In this document: piece after piece, positions 5,589-6,747 of the stretch
Layout: each line of letters begins with the position of its first letter
How positions within the stretch are numbered: the first letter of the stretch is position 1
Assembly (NCBI GenBank): GCA_025924435.1
Contig: JAICIL010000248.1
Span: 1-6,747 of the forward strand
DNA: 6,747 bases
Direction: 5' to 3'
From: Chloroflexia bacterium
Lineage (GTDB): Bacteria; Chloroflexota; Chloroflexia; Thermomicrobiales; JALYUS01
Made by a program: the position numbers and the translations under genes
The notes under the pieces: generated by a model
Database searches by the model: none
What the model saw: only the letters and a program-made list of their open reading frames with translations
What the model was told of the DNA's origin: nothing

Positions 5589-6517
5589 TAACTGTACCGC
5601 ACGCGCGGGTCAATCACGCCGTAGAGCAGGTCAACGATCAGGTTGGCGAACATGAGGATCACCGCGTAGAGCAGGGTCGTCGCCATGATGACGGGATAGT
5701 CGCGCTGCTGGATCGCCTCGAGGTACAGCCGCCCGATGCCGGGGATGCTGAAGACATTCTCGATGATGAACGAGCCGGTGAGCAGCCCCGCCGTCAGCGG
5801 CCCGGCCACCGTCGCGACGGGGATCAGCGCGTTGCGGAGCATATGCCGGATGACGACGACGCGCTCGTGCAACCCCTTCGACCGCGCGGTCTGGACGTAC
5901 TCCTGATTCATGGCGTCGAGCATCGAGGAGCGCGTAATCCGCGTCAGGAAGGCGAGCGGCGTGAACGCGAGGGTGATGACGGGCAAGATTGCCTGCCGGG
6001 GCGTGCCCCAGCCCTGCGTCGGGATGACGTGCAGTTTCACGGAGAAGAGGATCACGAGCAGGATGGCGAGGACGAAATTGGGGATGCTCGCGCCGCCGGT
6101 CGCGATCAGCAGCGAGACGTAGTCCGCCATCCGATTCTGGCGCAACGCCGCGATCACGCCGAGCGGGATCGAGACAAGGAGGATCACCGCGAGCGCGAGG
6201 AAGCCGAGGATCATCGTCTTTCCCAGCCCCTGCTTGATGATCGTCCCCACCGGCGTATCCTGCTGCAACTGCACGGAGACGCCGAAATCGCCGTGGAGCG
6301 CGTGCGCCACGTAGCGGACGAACTGCACGGGCAGCGGCTTGTCCAGGCCGTACTTGGCGTTGAGCGTCGCGACGACCTGGGGGGACGCGCGCTTGCCGAG
6401 GCCCGCGCTGTCGAACGGGCCGCCGGGCGTCACTTTCATGACGATGAACGTGATGATCGCGACGCCGAGCAGCGTCGGGATCAGTTGCAGGAGGCGGCGG
6501 ATGGCATAGCGGTACAC
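5588..6517 (-). CDS. Peptide/nickel-type ABC importer permease, DppB/OppB family
   Basis: 309 residues, normal for the family. It pairs with the DppC-type subunit to form the membrane channel. The start is GTG 6517 because GAGGAG lies 5 nt upstream and the protein then begins MYRYAIRRLLQLIPTLLG, the classic N-terminus of this family; the longer frame to 6745 translates poly-C/G sequence. The first membrane helix is at about 9-29, with the conserved periplasmic segment KYGLDKPLPVQFVRYV at 55-70. Further helices lie at about 100-124, 134-160, 176-194, 229-254 and 276-299. The EAA loop is at about 206-236 (EYVQTARSKGL, then LRNALIPV), and the ending VIDPRVRYS is diagnostic of the family. It is the first gene of the two-gene operon in the window. 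A binding-protein gene would be expected upstream, beyond the right edge, and no ATPase gene is present here. Confidence 0.95.
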   Translation of the reverse strand: MYRYAIRRLLQLIPTLLGVAIITFIVMKVTPGGPFDSAGLGKRASPQVVATLNAKYGLDKPLPVQFVRYVAHALHGDFGVSVQLQQDTPVGTIIKQGLGKTMILGFLALAVILLVSIPLGVIAALRQNRMADYVSLLIATGGASIPNFVLAILLVILFSVKLHVIPTQGWGTPRQAILPVITLAFTPLAFLTRITRSSMLDAMNQEYVQTARSKGLHERVVVIRHMLRNALIPVATVAGPLTAGLLTGSFIIENVFSIPGIGRLYLEAIQQRDYPVIMATTLLYAVILMFANLIVDLLYGVIDPRVRYS

Positions 6518-6747
6518 ATGCGCTCCTCGATATGAGTGGTGGCGGCGGTCTCCGCGCAGGGGCGGGGGGCGGGGCCCCGCCCCCCCCCCCGCAAGGAGGG
6601 GCCGCCCGGCAACCACCCCGCCCGCGGGGGGGGGGGGGCCACCCCCCCCCCCCCCCCCCCCCAGCAAGAGGGGGGACGGGGGGGGGGAGAAAAACACCGG
6701 GCCCCGCCCCCGCCCCACCGGCGGCATGTGGAAAAACAAACACACCC
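6518..6747. other. Leader of the permease operon and low-complexity right end
   Basis: The first ~40 bases upstream of the DppB-type gene look normal and contain its ribosome-binding site. From about 6560 the sequence becomes C and G runs: 11 C at 6580-6590, 13 G at 6626-6638 and 21 C at 6642-6662. Fragments such as GCAAGGAGGGGCCG (from 6591) and AGCAAGAGGGGGGACGG (from 6663) resemble the C/G hairpin arms of the ~131-bp repeat with T replaced by C. A corrupted third copy is possible but unproven. No gene or promoter is supportable here. Confidence 0.55.
6523..6528 (-). promoter_or_regulatory. Ribosome-binding site of the DppB-type gene
   Basis: GAGGAG on the minus strand, 5 nt before GTG 6517-6515. 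It is the strongest site in the window and fixes the start at the GTG rather than at any upstream in-frame codon. Confidence 0.85.

Noticed and set aside
4517..6535. A 672-codon plus-strand open frame spanning both permease genes
   Set aside because: It is antisense to two well-recognised permeases, very rich in Arg, Asp, Glu and Ala with no domain, and arises from codon bias in GC-rich genes.

Overview
The window looks like a whole short contig from a high-GC bacterium, most likely a member of the Chloroflexota, perhaps Thermomicrobia-like. That placement is inferred from the GC-rich codon usage and from a secreted protein with LGFP-like repeats of the kind common in that phylum; there is no rRNA or other marker here to confirm it. 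Both ends (about 1-130 and 6560-6747) are runs of C and G that look like degraded contig ends rather than reliable sequence.

Layout. Bases 170-1000 (minus strand) encode a Tat-exported ferritin-like protein that keeps the glutamate and histidine ligands of a di-iron four-helix bundle. A 419-base gap with a perfect 14-bp hairpin and a 7-bp tandem repeat separates it from 1420-2673 (minus), a secreted 417-residue protein with an RlpA-like double-psi beta-barrel region, an Ala/Pro linker and two LGFP-like repeats. A divergent intergenic region of about 500 bases follows, with a perfect palindrome, a second 7-bp tandem repeat and one copy of a ~131-bp structured repeat. Bases 3180-4454 (plus) encode an MFS transporter. 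A second copy of the repeat fills the whole gap between its stop codon and the stop codon of the convergent next gene. Bases 4586-5572 and 5588-6517 (both minus) are the two permeases of a peptide/nickel-type (Dpp/Opp) ABC importer, with dppB-type first and dppC-type second in transcription order.

How the parts relate. Only the two permeases form a clear operon (15-nt gap, ribosome-binding site overlapping the upstream stop codon). Their binding protein and ATPases are not in the window and may lie beyond the right end. The two secreted proteins point the same way but are far enough apart to be separate units. The MFS gene stands alone between two same-orientation repeat copies.

No defence system, CRISPR array, tRNA, rRNA, transposase or other clearly new multi-gene system is visible. 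The most unusual signal is the paired ~131-bp repeat, whose ends are inverted copies of a hairpin-forming C/G-rich segment, in the manner of a non-autonomous (MITE-like) or REP/BIME-like element.
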